Below, in pieces: positions 44,799 to 53,518 of a stretch of 64,000 nucleotides of DNA. The position numbers were made by a program, and so were the translations under genes. How positions within the stretch are numbered: position 1 is the stretch's first letter; the number at the start of each line of letters is the position of its first letter. Origin of the DNA: Pseudomonas sp. CFBP13508 (GTDB lineage Bacteria > Pseudomonadota > Gammaproteobacteria > Pseudomonadales > Pseudomonadaceae); assembly GCF_005233515.1 (NCBI RefSeq), contig NZ_QFZZ01000001.1, positions 91,320 through 155,319 of the forward strand. The letters run 5' to 3'. Below the pieces are notes generated by a model. It had not been told where the DNA came from and did no database searches. It saw nothing but the letters and a program-made list of their open reading frames with translations.

Positions 44799-45872
44799 TC
44801 AGGTTCCGCCAGTGAGATAGCTTTGCACTTGCCTGACTACATCCCGGGCGGTGCGGGTTACGCCGATCAATGTGGCAGAAGCGAGCCCCGTCCAGTCGCC
44901 ATAACCCACCAGCCATAAATCGGGCAACGCGACACTCCGGTTTTCGTTCACAGCCACTTTGCCATCCCGGCCTACAATATTCAGGCTGTTCAGGTGGTCG
45001 AGCGCCGGAGAAAACCCGGTGCACCAGATGACAGCGTCCACCTTTGTCTCGATCCCCGATGACCACACAACCCCTGTCGAAGTAAAACGCGTGAACGGCC
45101 GTACCGCGCTCAATACACCGCGTTCGCGAGCTTCCTTGACCGGTGGCACCATGACGATGTCGCCCAGTCCTCCAACGGGCGGTTGAGGCTCCACGCCATC
45201 CTGCTGCGCCTTCAGTCGAGCGGTAGCGCGTTCGAACAGGACGCGTCCGTCAACATCATCAGGTAGAAACGTTGGGGCCTGTTGAGTGACCCAGGTTGCC
45301 TGAGCCACTTTGGAGACCTCGGCGTAAATCTGGGCGCCGGAGTTGCCGCCACCGACGACAAGGACGGTTTTACCCGCAAACTCGTTCGGCCCGACGTAAT
45401 GAGCGGAATGAAGCTGCCTGCCTGCAAACAATGCCTGGCCGGGATAGTCCGGTACGAACGGGCGGCTCCAGGTGCCTGTTGCACTGATAACCGCTTTGGC
45501 GTCCCAGTGTTTGTCCTTTGAGATAACACGCAAGCCGCCTTCGATCTTTTCGACACGGGTCACCCGCGTGGAGCGGATGATGGGGAAGTCATACCGGCGC
45601 TCGTACTGAGTCAGGTATTGGACAACGTCGTCCCGCCCGGGCGTCCCCTCGGACAGGGCCGGCATCGGCCAGCCTGCAATCGAACTCCATGCCGACGGCG
45701 AGAAGAGCCGCAGCGAATCCCAGCCATGCCGCCAGGCGCCTCCTGGTCCCGGCTCGGCATCCAGCAGCACGTAAGACAAGCCTGTGCGCTTCAAAAAATA
45801 AGCGACAGTCAGCGCGGATTGGCCACCACCAATGACCACGACATCAAGTTTCGAATTCTGACTCACCAGCAT
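44799..45872 (-). CDS. arsO: Flavin monooxygenase-like protein ArsO
   Basis: A 357-residue FAD/NADPH oxidoreductase. It has the N-terminal [17 protein letters not shown], an internal second Rossmann motif [18 protein letters not shown], and [17 protein letters not shown], the pattern of ArsO and related flavin-containing monooxygenases. ArsO proteins occur in ars operons and are thought to oxidise organoarsenicals or keep the cluster redox-active; the reaction is not firmly known. It is the last gene of arsR-arsB-arsC-arsH-arsO. Confidence 0.78.
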   Translation of the reverse strand: MLVSQNSKLDVVVIGGGQSALTVAYFLKRTGLSYVLLDAEPGPGGAWRHGWDSLRLFSPSAWSSIAGWPMPALSEGTPGRDDVVQYLTQYERRYDFPIIRSTRVTRVEKIEGGLRVISKDKHWDAKAVISATGTWSRPFVPDYPGQALFAGRQLHSAHYVGPNEFAGKTVLVVGGGNSGAQIYAEVSKVAQATWVTQQAPTFLPDDVDGRVLFERATARLKAQQDGVEPQPPVGGLGDIVMVPPVKEARERGVLSAVRPFTRFTSTGVVWSSGIETKVDAVIWCTGFSPALDHLNSLNIVGRDGKVAVNENRSVALPDLWLVGYGDWTGLASATLIGVTRTARDVVRQVQSYLTGGT

Positions 45873-45941
45873 CCTCCAGGCTCAACGGCCTCAACTTGTG
45901 AAAGATCGTGGTGCGGCTCATACCGGTTCCGCACACAGGCA

Positions 45942-46655
45942 TCAAATCGAACGCTGGTTGACACGTCTGGACAGCTCTTCGGCGGATTCCTTGCGCTCGG
46001 AATAACGGTCAACCAGGTAATCCTGACGATCGCGCAAGAGAAGCGTGAACTTCATCAATTCTTCCATCACGTCCACCAGGCGGTCGTAGTACGAAGAAGG
46101 CTTCATGCGACCCGCTTCATCGAACTCGGTGAACGCCTTGGCCACGGAGGACTGGTTCGGGATGGTGAACATCCGCATCCACCGGCCAAGTACCCGCAAC
46201 TGATTGACCACGTTGAAGGACTGCGAGCCGCCGCAGACCTGCATCACAGCAAGGGTTTTGCCTTGCGTAGGTCGTACAGCGCCCAGCGCCAGCGGAACCC
46301 AGTCGATCTGCGCTTTGAACACGGCACTCATGGAACCGTGACGCTCAGGAGAGCACCACACCTGACCCTCTGACCATTGCATCAGCTCGCGCAGCTCCAC
46401 GACTTGGGGATGGGTGTCGGGTGCGTCATCGGGCAGCGGCAGACCCGAAGGGTCGAAGATCCTGGTTTCGGCGCCAAACTCATTCAGCAGGCGTGCCGCC
46501 TCTTGCGTGACCAGACGGCTGAATGAGCGCGCTCGCGTCGACCCGTATAACAGCAGAATGCGCGGTTTATGCTGCGAAGGATTGCGAGGAGACAACTGCT
46601 CCAGCGTAGGAATGTCGATCAGGTCGGCGTGTACGTTCGGCAATGTATCTTGCAT
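45942..46655 (-). CDS. arsH: Arsenical resistance protein ArsH
   Basis: A 237-residue flavodoxin-like NADPH:FMN oxidoreductase. The ArsH signature is clear: [20 protein letters not shown] (FMN phosphate loop) and [19 protein letters not shown] (about residues 100-118), followed by [18 protein letters not shown]. ArsH oxidises trivalent methylarsenicals to less toxic pentavalent forms. It is the fourth gene of the ars operon, 47 bp after arsC across a GC-rich hairpin. Confidence 0.93.
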   Translation of the reverse strand: MQDTLPNVHADLIDIPTLEQLSPRNPSQHKPRILLLYGSTRARSFSRLVTQEAARLLNEFGAETRIFDPSGLPLPDDAPDTHPQVVELRELMQWSEGQVWCSPERHGSMSAVFKAQIDWVPLALGAVRPTQGKTLAVMQVCGGSQSFNVVNQLRVLGRWMRMFTIPNQSSVAKAFTEFDEAGRMKPSSYYDRLVDVMEELMKFTLLLRDRQDYLVDRYSERKESAEELSRRVNQRSI

Positions 46656-46667
46656 ATGAACTCCTGC

Positions 46668-46691
46668 GGCGGCGCGTGGAGGGGCGCCGCC
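46668..46691 (-). terminator. GC-rich hairpin between arsC and arsH
   Basis: An 8-bp stem GGCGGCGC/GCGCCGCC with an 8-base loop in the 47-bp gap. No T-tract; it may attenuate read-through into arsH or stabilise the upstream message. Confidence 0.4.
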
Positions 46692-46702
46692 TCGGTTGAT
46701 CT

Positions 46703-47173
46703 TTAAAGCGAACCGATGCGGTTCAGTTCAGCTTGCAGTTGGTCAGGGCTCAGGGTCTTGAGCGGCAGTGCAAGAAATGCATTCACGCGTTCCCGAATTT
46801 TGGCCAGTGTGCTTTCAAATGCAGCGGTGATCTCGGCTTCCGACCCGCTAGCCTCGGACGGGTCGGCCAGCCCCCAATGCGCCTTCAGGGCTGGGCCGAA
46901 GAAGATCGGGCATGCTTCTCCAGCAGCGCGATCACAGACGGTAATGACGATGTCGGGAGGCGCGCCCTCAAAAGCATCCGAAGCCTTGCTGCTCAAGCCC
47001 GCCGTGGAGACGCCCGCCGCCTCCAGCGTTTGCAGTGCCCGTTGATTCACCCGGCCACTGGGAAAGCTTCCCGAGCTGATGGCTTCTAGACCCTCGGGCG
47101 CCAAGTGGTTGAAAAGCGCCTCGGACAGAATGCTGCGGCAGCTGTTGTGGGTGCACATGAACAGGATTTTCAT
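46703..47173 (-). CDS. arsC: Arsenate reductase ArsC, thioredoxin-coupled type
   Basis: A 156-residue low-molecular-weight phosphatase-type arsenate reductase. The P-loop MCTHNSCRS holds the nucleophile Cys7, and Cys80 and Cys88 ([11 protein letters not shown]) supply the disulfide relay, as in S. aureus ArsC. It reduces arsenate to arsenite for export by ArsB. It lies 16 bp after arsB in the operon. Confidence 0.93.
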   Translation of the reverse strand: MKILFMCTHNSCRSILSEALFNHLAPEGLEAISSGSFPSGRVNQRALQTLEAAGVSTAGLSSKASDAFEGAPPDIVITVCDRAAGEACPIFFGPALKAHWGLADPSEASGSEAEITAAFESTLAKIRERVNAFLALPLKTLSPDQLQAELNRIGSL

Positions 47174-47189
47174 CAGACGATTCCTTGAT

Positions 47190-48473
47190 TCAGAAACTTA
47201 GGCGCAGTGCCAGGGCGGACAATGTGGCGACGAGAATGGGCAAGGTCATCACGATCCCGGTCTTGAAGTAGTAACCCCAACTGATCGTTATGTTTTTCCG
47301 GGCGAGCACGTGCAGCCACAACAGCGTGGCCAGGCTCCCGATCGGGGTGATCTTCGGGCCCAGGTCGCAGCCGATGATGTTGGCGTAAACCATCGCTTGC
47401 TGGACTACACCGTCGACTTCGGCGGCATGAATGGATAAGGCGCCTACCAGAACGGTGGGCATGTTGTTCATGATCGAAGACAGCAATGCTGTCAGCAGTC
47501 CTGTACCAAGGGACGCGCCCCAAACGCCATAACCGGCGAACACGTTCAGGATCTGCGCGATGTAATCGGTCAGGCCCGCGTTCTTCAGGCCATAAACAAC
47601 CAGGTACATACCCAAAGAAAAAATCACCACCTGCCATGGCGCCTCTTTGAGCACCTTGCTTGTGTTGATGGCGTGACCACGAGCCGCGATGACATAGAGA
47701 ATGCATGCACAGATCGCTGCAATGGCGCTGATCGGAACCCCCAATGGCTCAATGACAAAGAAGCCGATCAGCAGTAGTGCCAGCACCCACCAGCCGGCTA
47801 CGAAAGTGGCACGGTCATGGATTGCGTCATCCGGGTTGTCCAGTTGGTTGAGGTCATAGGTCTTTGGTAAATCTCTGCGGAAAAACCACAGCAGCATGGC
47901 TAGTGTCGCCGCCACGCTGACGATGTTTACCGGCACCATGATCGAAGCATATTCGTTGAAGCCGATATTGAAATAGTCGGCAGAAACAATGTTGACCAGG
48001 TTGGAAACGACAAATGGCAAGCTCGCCGTATCTGCGATAAATCCAGCGGCCATGACGAACGCCAACGTCGCGGCGGGAGAAAAACGCAGCGCCAGCAACA
48101 TCGCGATTACGATGGGAGTGAGGATCAATGCCGCTCCGTCGTTGGCGAACAGTGCCGATACAGCCGCACCCAGCAGGACGATAAATGCGAACAGCTTGCG
48201 GGTGCTTCCGCCTCCCCACCGAGCCACGTGCAATGCAGCCCACTTGAAAAAGCCTGCCTCATCAAGCAACAGACTAATAATGATGACCGCGATGAATGTC
48301 CCAGTGGCATTCCAGACGATGCGCCAGACCTCGGGTATGTCTGCAAGGGTAACGACGCCTGCCAGCAGCGCCACGATGGCGCCGAACGTCGCACTCCAGC
48401 CAACCCCGAGTCCCTTGGGCTGCCAGATGACAAGGACGATGGTGGCGATAAAGATCAATACGGCAATCAGCAT
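47190..48473 (-). CDS. arsB: Arsenite efflux transporter ArsB
   Basis: A 427-residue integral membrane protein with about 12 helices. ArsB landmarks are [60 protein letters not shown] and [20 protein letters not shown]. It exports arsenite (and antimonite) using the proton gradient, without needing ArsA, which is absent here. It lies 24 bp after arsR. Confidence 0.95.
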   Translation of the reverse strand: MLIAVLIFIATIVLVIWQPKGLGVGWSATFGAIVALLAGVVTLADIPEVWRIVWNATGTFIAVIIISLLLDEAGFFKWAALHVARWGGGSTRKLFAFIVLLGAAVSALFANDGAALILTPIVIAMLLALRFSPAATLAFVMAAGFIADTASLPFVVSNLVNIVSADYFNIGFNEYASIMVPVNIVSVAATLAMLLWFFRRDLPKTYDLNQLDNPDDAIHDRATFVAGWWVLALLLIGFFVIEPLGVPISAIAAICACILYVIAARGHAINTSKVLKEAPWQVVIFSLGMYLVVYGLKNAGLTDYIAQILNVFAGYGVWGASLGTGLLTALLSSIMNNMPTVLVGALSIHAAEVDGVVQQAMVYANIIGCDLGPKITPIGSLATLLWLHVLARKNITISWGYYFKTGIVMTLPILVATLSALALRLSF

Positions 48474-48497
48474 TTCATTAATCCGGTTGGGCGTGAA

Positions 48498-48854
48498 TCA
48501 GTTGCACACGGCTTGGTTGATCGGACGGTCGCTCATGCCGCACAGGCGCTTGGCCTCGGTTTCCAGCCATTGCTGATTGGCGTCTACCACTTCCTTCAAA
48601 ACTGCAGCCACCCACGCGGGCAAATCAGGATTGACCCGGTAGTACACCCATTGACCCTGGCGACGATCCAGCAGCAAACCGGCGGAGCGCAGCAGCGCCA
48701 GATGACGAGAAATCTTCGGCTGACTCAGGTCGAGCGCTGCCGTCAGCTCGCATACACAGAGTTCACCTTGGCTCACGACAAGCAGGGAAATTTTGGCTCG
48801 GGTGTCGTCGGCCAGGCACTTGAACAAGGTGGTGGGGGTCATGGGTTCTGTCAT
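48498..48854 (-). CDS. arsR: Arsenical resistance operon repressor ArsR
   Basis: A 118-residue winged-helix repressor. The As(III) site is the CVCEL motif in the HTH region (GELCVCELTAALDLSQPK), and DNA contacts are in ISRHLALLRSAGLL; the wing is RRQGQWVYYRV. The ATG at 48854 follows GGAGGACGA; the frame is open further upstream but only this start has a ribosome binding site. It represses the promoter at 48973-49001. Confidence 0.93.
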   Translation of the reverse strand: MTEPMTPTTLFKCLADDTRAKISLLVVSQGELCVCELTAALDLSQPKISRHLALLRSAGLLLDRRQGQWVYYRVNPDLPAWVAAVLKEVVDANQQWLETEAKRLCGMSDRPINQAVCN

Positions 48855-48972
48855 TCGTCCTCCAGATGCTTTTGTCTTGACCAAAACGAAGAGCCTGATG
48901 CGTTTGCGGATGTCGTGATGCGTAGGATGAAAGGCGGCGGGATGATTGCCGGGCAATGGATACGGATGACCG

Positions 48973-49001
48973 AATATACGCATAAGCATATATCTGGTAA
49001 A
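48973..49001 (-). promoter_or_regulatory. ars operon promoter with ArsR operator in the spacer
   Basis: On the minus strand: -35 TTTACC, a 17-base spacer and -10 TATATT. Centred between them is an inverted repeat, ATATATGC TTAT GCGTATAT (48974-48993), with one mismatch, so a bound ArsR dimer would block RNA polymerase. The leader to arsR is then about 110 bases. Confidence 0.7.
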
Positions 49002-49098
49002 GCGAATATAACAGCGGTTGAACCGTCGAGACTGATAGCGGCGGACCGCACGGATATTGTCCGCGAATTTTCTGATTCCAGCTGATTGAAAATAGCCA

Positions 49099-49129
49099 TT
49101 GACTTAGAGCGCGCTCAAACCTTTACGGT
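49099..49129 (+). promoter_or_regulatory. MerR-type promoter with 19-bp spacer
   Basis: TTGACT at 49099-49104 and TACGGT at 49124-49129 are separated by 19 bases, the elongated spacing of MerR-controlled promoters. The spacer contains the perfect palindrome GAGCGCGCTC (49107-49116) flanked by TTA/AAA. The predicted start site falls at or next to the merR-type ATG, so the transcript could be leaderless. Confidence 0.5.
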
Positions 49130-49135
49130 GATGAC

Positions 49136-49522
49136 ATGAATCCAGAACTGACAATTTCAAAGTTGGCCAAGCGCCTTGATTTGAGCGCTCACACGATCCG
49201 CTATTACGAGCGCATCGGGCTGTTCGACCCGGTTGGGCGCGGTGGCAATGGCCACCGGGTGTACGCCGAGAAGGATGTGCTGTGGGCCGAGTTTCTGCTC
49301 CGGCTGAAGGCGACCGGAATGCCGATCCATCAAATGCTGCGGTATGCCGAATTGCGTCGATCAGGCGACTCGACCCTGGCAGAACGCCGCGAGCTTCTCG
49401 AGCAGCATCGCCGGGACGTGCAAGCGCAGATCAGCCAGTTGAGCCAGTCCCTGGAGGTTCTGGATAACAAGATTCAGATCTACCACCAACTCGAGCAAAA
49501 GGAGCATCACCATGATCCGTAA
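49136..49522 (+). CDS. MerR family transcriptional regulator
   Basis: A 128-residue MerR protein: N-terminal HTH LTISKLAKRLDLSAHTIRYY, then ERIGLFDPVGRGGNGHRVY and a C-terminal coiled coil (about residues 80-120). There is no cysteine pair for metal binding, so it is not a metal-type MerR; the effector is probably organic. It ends in a His-rich HHHDP. It overlaps by 11 bp the following CMD-like gene, its probable target. Confidence 0.88.
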   Translation: MNPELTISKLAKRLDLSAHTIRYYERIGLFDPVGRGGNGHRVYAEKDVLWAEFLLRLKATGMPIHQMLRYAELRRSGDSTLAERRELLEQHRRDVQAQISQLSQSLEVLDNKIQIYHQLEQKEHHHDP

Positions 49523-49985
49523 ACTTCCCGGTCTCAATCGTTTGCTGTCCGCCACACTGATTGGCGCAAGCGTGACCAGTGTGGCAGCGCCGGTGGAGAT
49601 GACTGATCGTCGAGCGCGCGGAGAAGCCGCTCTGACGCAGATCACTGGCGGACCTGGTCAGGCAGTGGTCGATTCATTGAAGGATACTGCTCCAGAGCTT
49701 GCGGACTGGATTCTGAGTTTTGCCTACGGCGATGTCTTCGCCCGCCCCGGGCTCGATCACTGCATTCGTGAGCTGGCAACCGTTGCGGCATTGACCGCAC
49801 TGGGCAACGCCCAGCCACAACTGAAAGTGCATATCGGCGGTGCCCTGAACGTCGGGTGCACACCGGAGGCGGTAGTCGATGTGATCTTGCAAATGACCGT
49901 ATACGCAGGGTTTCCCAGCGCCTTGAACGGAATAACGGCTGCGCGTGAAGTCTTTGCTGCTCGCGGGATCAGTGTCAAATCCTAG
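49512..49985 (+). CDS. Carboxymuconolactone decarboxylase-like protein with signal peptide
   Basis: A 157-residue protein whose residues 45-150 form a carboxymuconolactone-decarboxylase domain: IRELATVAALTALGNAQPQL, KVHIGGALNVGCTPEAVVDV, QMTVYAGFPSALNG. Unlike the cytoplasmic family norm it starts with MIRKLPGLNRLLSATLIGAS then VTSVAA, a likely signal peptide. It may be a periplasmic antioxidant or lactone-handling protein. AGGAG precedes the ATG, which lies within the end of the MerR gene. Confidence 0.78.
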   Translation: MIRKLPGLNRLLSATLIGASVTSVAAPVEMTDRRARGEAALTQITGGPGQAVVDSLKDTAPELADWILSFAYGDVFARPGLDHCIRELATVAALTALGNAQPQLKVHIGGALNVGCTPEAVVDVILQMTVYAGFPSALNGITAAREVFAARGISVKS

Positions 49986-50023
49986 GTGCAGCACGCTGCA
50001 GAAACTGCGCGATAAAGCCAGAT

Positions 50024-50938
50024 TCAACCTTCCACCCACCCCGCATACAACTGCACAAACCGCACCTGCAGCCATTCGATAAACACCTGCACCTGCGCCG
50101 GCAAATGCGTGCGGCTCGGGTACAGCAGCGATACCGGCCGAGGCAGCGGGCGCAGCGGTTGCAGAATTTCCACCAGAGCATCGCTAGCCAAATGCTCGGC
50201 GACCGCGATGCCCGGCGCCTGGATAATGCCGAAGCCCGACACGCCACACTGCACGTAAGCGTTCGACTCGGTGACGGTAATGCCTTTGCGGCTGACATAG
50301 CTTTTCTGTTTGCCCTCAACTGAAAACTGCCAAGGCAAGGTGCGGTTGTTCTGGCCCGAGAGAAAGTTCACGCCTTGATGGTTCGTCAGGTCTGCAAGGG
50401 TTTCGGGTGTGCCGTGCTCCCGCAGGTATTCGGGCGCGGCGCAGGTGACCATGGTCGCCAGGGCGATAGGGCGGGCGATCAGCGTTGAGTCGGGCAGCTC
50501 GCCGATGCGCAGCGCGCAGTCGATGCCTTCGCCGACCAGATCAACCGCACGATCGGTGACGCCCAGCACCATGTCGATGCCGGGGTAGGTGGCGGTGAAC
50601 TCGCGCAGGCTCTTGATGAATTCCAGTTGCGCGAACGCAGTGGGAATGTCGATGCGCAGGCGGCCGGACAGCGTGGCTCCGGTGCGATCGAACATCGTGG
50701 TGGCGGCGGTGATCTCGGCCAGAATTTCCTGGACCCGCTGATAGAAAAGTTCACCCTCGGCGGTGAGTGCGACTTTCCTGGTAGTGCGCTGGAAGAGGCG
50801 CACGCCCAGCGATGTTTCCAGTTCCTGAATATAGCGAGTGACCTGCGGCCGGCCGATGTCCAGCGACTCAGCGGCTTTGGTGAAACTGCCCAGCTCCGCC
50901 AGTCGGGCGAACAGGCGCATCGATTGCAGTAATTCCAT
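50024..50938 (-). CDS. LysR family transcriptional regulator
   Basis: A 305-residue LysR protein of the CrgA-like group: FARLAELGSFTKAAESLDI, GRPQVTRYIQELETSLG, TRKVALTAEGELFYQR. The ATG at 50938 matches the family start; the frame opens at 51010. It is divergent from the alcohol-dehydrogenase-type gene at 51096 and is its likely regulator. Confidence 0.9.
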   Translation of the reverse strand: MELLQSMRLFARLAELGSFTKAAESLDIGRPQVTRYIQELETSLGVRLFQRTTRKVALTAEGELFYQRVQEILAEITAATTMFDRTGATLSGRLRIDIPTAFAQLEFIKSLREFTATYPGIDMVLGVTDRAVDLVGEGIDCALRIGELPDSTLIARPIALATMVTCAAPEYLREHGTPETLADLTNHQGVNFLSGQNNRTLPWQFSVEGKQKSYVSRKGITVTESNAYVQCGVSGFGIIQAPGIAVAEHLASDALVEILQPLRPLPRPVSLLYPSRTHLPAQVQVFIEWLQVRFVQLYAGWVEG

Positions 50939-51095
50939 GACTTTTCCGGTGAGCTTCAGTATCTGTATTTGTTGCCTGAGAATAGAACAATCATGTCTGT
51001 TTCCAAGCATTTATTGCGCTGATGTAAAAGCCAATCATGGCCCCAAGGCAACCCCCCTGAGGGTTTGCGGCCAATAATGCATTTGGAGACACATC

Positions 51096-52106
51096 ATGAA
51101 AGCGTGGTTACTGAAAGATTTCGGGCTCGACAATCTGCAACTGGGCGAGACGCAAACCCCGCAGCCCAAGGCTGGCGAGCTGCTGGTCAAGGTCGGCGCG
51201 GTCTCGCTGAATTTTCGTGACAAGGCCATCGTTGACGGTATCTACGAGCCGCACCTGGTGCCGAAACCGCTGATTCCGGTGAGCGATGCCGCCGGTACCG
51301 TAGTTGCAATCGGCGCCGGTGTTACTCGTTTCAAGGTTGGCGACCGCGTCAATTCACATCTGTACTCGCGCTGGTTGGATGGCGAGCCGGGGCCGAACGA
51401 GCCGGATTATTGCTTCGGTTCGCCGCTGCCCGGTGGCCTCGCCGAGTACATGATCATTCACGAGGACAGCGCCGTCGGCGCGCCGGCCAACATGAGCGAT
51501 GAAGAGGCGGCGACGCTGCCTATCGCCGCACTGACTGCGTGGTACGCGCTGGTGGATTTCGGCGCTATTCAACCGGGGCAGACCGTGTTGGTACAGGGCA
51601 CCGGCGGCGTATCGATTTTCGCCGTGCAGATCGCCACCGCGCTGGGCGCCAAAGTCATCGCTACCTCAAGCAGCGATGACAATCTGCACGCGGTAAAACG
51701 TCTGGGCGCGGTCGCCGGTATCAATTACCGCAGCACGCCGAACTGGGCGGACGAGGTGCTGAAACTCACCGGGGGCAAGGGTGTGGATCTGCTCCTTGAT
51801 GTGGCGGGAGGCAATGGCATCAATCAGTCGGTAGCAGCGACCAAGGCTTCGGGGCGGATAGCGCAGATTGGCTTTCTGACAGGGCAGACCGTCGAGCTGA
51901 ACCTGATGCCGCTGATCTTCCGCCAGACCACCATTCGCGGCATCGCGGTGGCACCGCGTTCATCGTTCGACCGGATGAACGTGTTCCTCGCCGAGCACGA
52001 CATTCGGCCGGTGATCGACCATGTGTATCCGTTCGAACAGGCGCGTGAGGCCTATGAGCATCTGGCGAAAGGGGCGTTTGGCAAGATTGTGATCAAGGTG
52101 AGCTGA
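51096..52106 (+). CDS. Medium-chain alcohol dehydrogenase/quinone reductase-type protein
   Basis: A 336-residue MDR-superfamily enzyme with a GroES-like N-terminal domain and the cofactor motif VLVQGTGGVSIFAVQIATAL (about residue 164). It keeps LGETQTPQPKAGELLVKVG at the start and GKGVDLLLDVAGGNGINQSV later. It probably reduces or oxidises an alcohol, aldehyde or enone with NAD(P)H. A divergent LysR gene lies 157 bp upstream and a strong terminator follows. Confidence 0.87.
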   Translation: MKAWLLKDFGLDNLQLGETQTPQPKAGELLVKVGAVSLNFRDKAIVDGIYEPHLVPKPLIPVSDAAGTVVAIGAGVTRFKVGDRVNSHLYSRWLDGEPGPNEPDYCFGSPLPGGLAEYMIIHEDSAVGAPANMSDEEAATLPIAALTAWYALVDFGAIQPGQTVLVQGTGGVSIFAVQIATALGAKVIATSSSDDNLHAVKRLGAVAGINYRSTPNWADEVLKLTGGKGVDLLLDVAGGNGINQSVAATKASGRIAQIGFLTGQTVELNLMPLIFRQTTIRGIAVAPRSSFDRMNVFLAEHDIRPVIDHVYPFEQAREAYEHLAKGAFGKIVIKVS

Positions 52107-52129
52107 TCAGCGAAAACGTCAGACAAACC

Positions 52130-52163
52130 AAGGCCAGTCAGCTCAACTGACTGGCCTTTTTTT
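52130..52163 (+). terminator. Rho-independent terminator
   Basis: A 12-bp perfect stem AAGGCCAGTCAG/CTGACTGGCCTT with a 5-base loop, running into seven T. It is 24 bp after the stop of the MDR gene. Confidence 0.93.
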
Positions 52164-52172
52164 ATGTCTGTC

Positions 52173-53174
52173 TTAACGCAAATCCTCGGGCTGCATCGTC
52201 AGAATAATCTTCCCGACATTCTGCGAAGACTCCATCCGCCGATGGGCATCGGCTGCGCGGGACAACGGAAAGGTGCTGTCCACCACCGGTTCCAGACTCG
52301 CAGCGCCGGCGAAGCGTTTCAGCCAGTGGTCGCGAAAGCGCTGGATCATCGCGTGCTTCTCCGGCTGGGTGCGCGACTTCATCACCGTTCCGATGATTTG
52401 CAGGTGCCGGTAGAGGATGTGCTCCAGCTCCACGTCGACCTTGCCGCCGCCGCCAAGAATGCCGACCTGCACCAGGCGGCCGCCGTGGGCCAGCGAGGCG
52501 ATGTTGCGGGCGAAGTAGGGCGCGCCGACGAAGTCGATGATCACGTCGACCCCGCGCCCTTGGGTTTTGTCGGCGATGACTGCGGCGAAATCCTCGTTTT
52601 TGTAGTCGATGGCCACGTCGGCGCCCAGGTGTTCGACGCGCGACAGCTTGCTGCCTTCGGTGGTCGCGTACACCGTGGCGCCTGTGGCGTAGGCCAGTTG
52701 CACGGCAGCGGAGCCGACGCCGCCGGCGGCGGCATGAATCAGCACTGAGTCGCCTGACTTGAGTCGGGCCAGGTGCAGCATCGCTTCGTGGGCGGTGACA
52801 AACACTTCGGGAATCGCCGCGGCGTGCACATAGTCGAGCTGCGCCGGAATCGGCATGGCCATGCGGTAGTCGATGCGCGCCAGTTCGGCGTAGGCGCCGC
52901 CACCGACCACGCCCATTACCCGGTCGCCGACGGCGAATCCGCTCACCTCGCTGCCGGTCTCCAGCACTTCCCCGGCGATCTCCAGACCGATGATCAACGA
53001 GTCACCAAAGTTCGCATGGCCGTAGCCGCCTGTTCGGTGGGTCAGGTCGGCACGGTTCACGCCGGCCGCATAGACACGCACCAGCAGGTCGGTCGGGCGC
53101 ACTTCAGGGTTGGGCGCTTCGCCGAGTTGCAGCACTTCTGCCGAACCGAACGCTTTCAGGTTGATGGCTTTCAT
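52173..53174 (-). CDS. NAD(P)H-quinone oxidoreductase, PIG3-like MDR enzyme
   Basis: A 333-residue zinc-independent MDR protein. The N terminus KAINLKAFGSAEVLQLGEAP and VYAAGVNRADLTHRTGGYG match the TP53I3/PIG3 quinone reductase group; the cofactor loop is VLIHAAAGGVGSAAVQLAYA. It reduces quinones or enals with NADPH. The ATG at 53174 was preferred to the longer frame, which overlaps the CMD gene. It lies 7 bp after the CMD gene and third in the aldehyde dehydrogenase operon. Confidence 0.88.
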   Translation of the reverse strand: MKAINLKAFGSAEVLQLGEAPNPEVRPTDLLVRVYAAGVNRADLTHRTGGYGHANFGDSLIIGLEIAGEVLETGSEVSGFAVGDRVMGVVGGGAYAELARIDYRMAMPIPAQLDYVHAAAIPEVFVTAHEAMLHLARLKSGDSVLIHAAAGGVGSAAVQLAYATGATVYATTEGSKLSRVEHLGADVAIDYKNEDFAAVIADKTQGRGVDVIIDFVGAPYFARNIASLAHGGRLVQVGILGGGGKVDVELEHILYRHLQIIGTVMKSRTQPEKHAMIQRFRDHWLKRFAGAASLEPVVDSTFPLSRAADAHRRMESSQNVGKIILTMQPEDLR

Positions 53175-53181
53175 CTCAACG

Positions 53182-53508
53182 TTACTCCGTGTCGGCAAGG
53201 GTGGCATTGGCGATGGCCGAGGCGGTGATGGCGCCCGGGAAACCGACGTAAAAGGCCAGGTGAGTGATCGCCGCCGACAACTCTTCATGGCTCACGCCAT
53301 TGCTGACGGCGCGGCGCAGGTGCGCGGGTAATTCTTCGCAGTGGCCGCCGGCAATCAGCGCAGCGACAGTGATCAGACTGCGCTCGCGGGGTGACAAGGC
53401 GGGGTCATTCCAGATCTGCGGGTACAGCGTTGAGTCAACGAATTGCGCCAGTTTCGGGGTGAAGGCACGCGCGGCTTCGCGTGGGCTGCTGAAATCGATA
53501 GTCGACAT
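53182..53508 (-). CDS. Carboxymuconolactone decarboxylase family protein
   Basis: A 108-residue CMD protein with FTPKLAQFVDSTLYPQIW, LSPRERSLITVAALIAGGHC, LPAHLRRAVSNGVSHEEL and AFYVGFPGA. The GHCEELPAHLRRA segment carries the His of the family active site. No signal peptide, unlike the CMD protein at 49512. It sits between the aldehyde dehydrogenase and the quinone reductase genes. Confidence 0.88.
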   Translation of the reverse strand: MSTIDFSSPREAARAFTPKLAQFVDSTLYPQIWNDPALSPRERSLITVAALIAGGHCEELPAHLRRAVSNGVSHEELSAAITHLAFYVGFPGAITASAIANATLADTE

Positions 53509-53518
53509 GGAAATCCCC

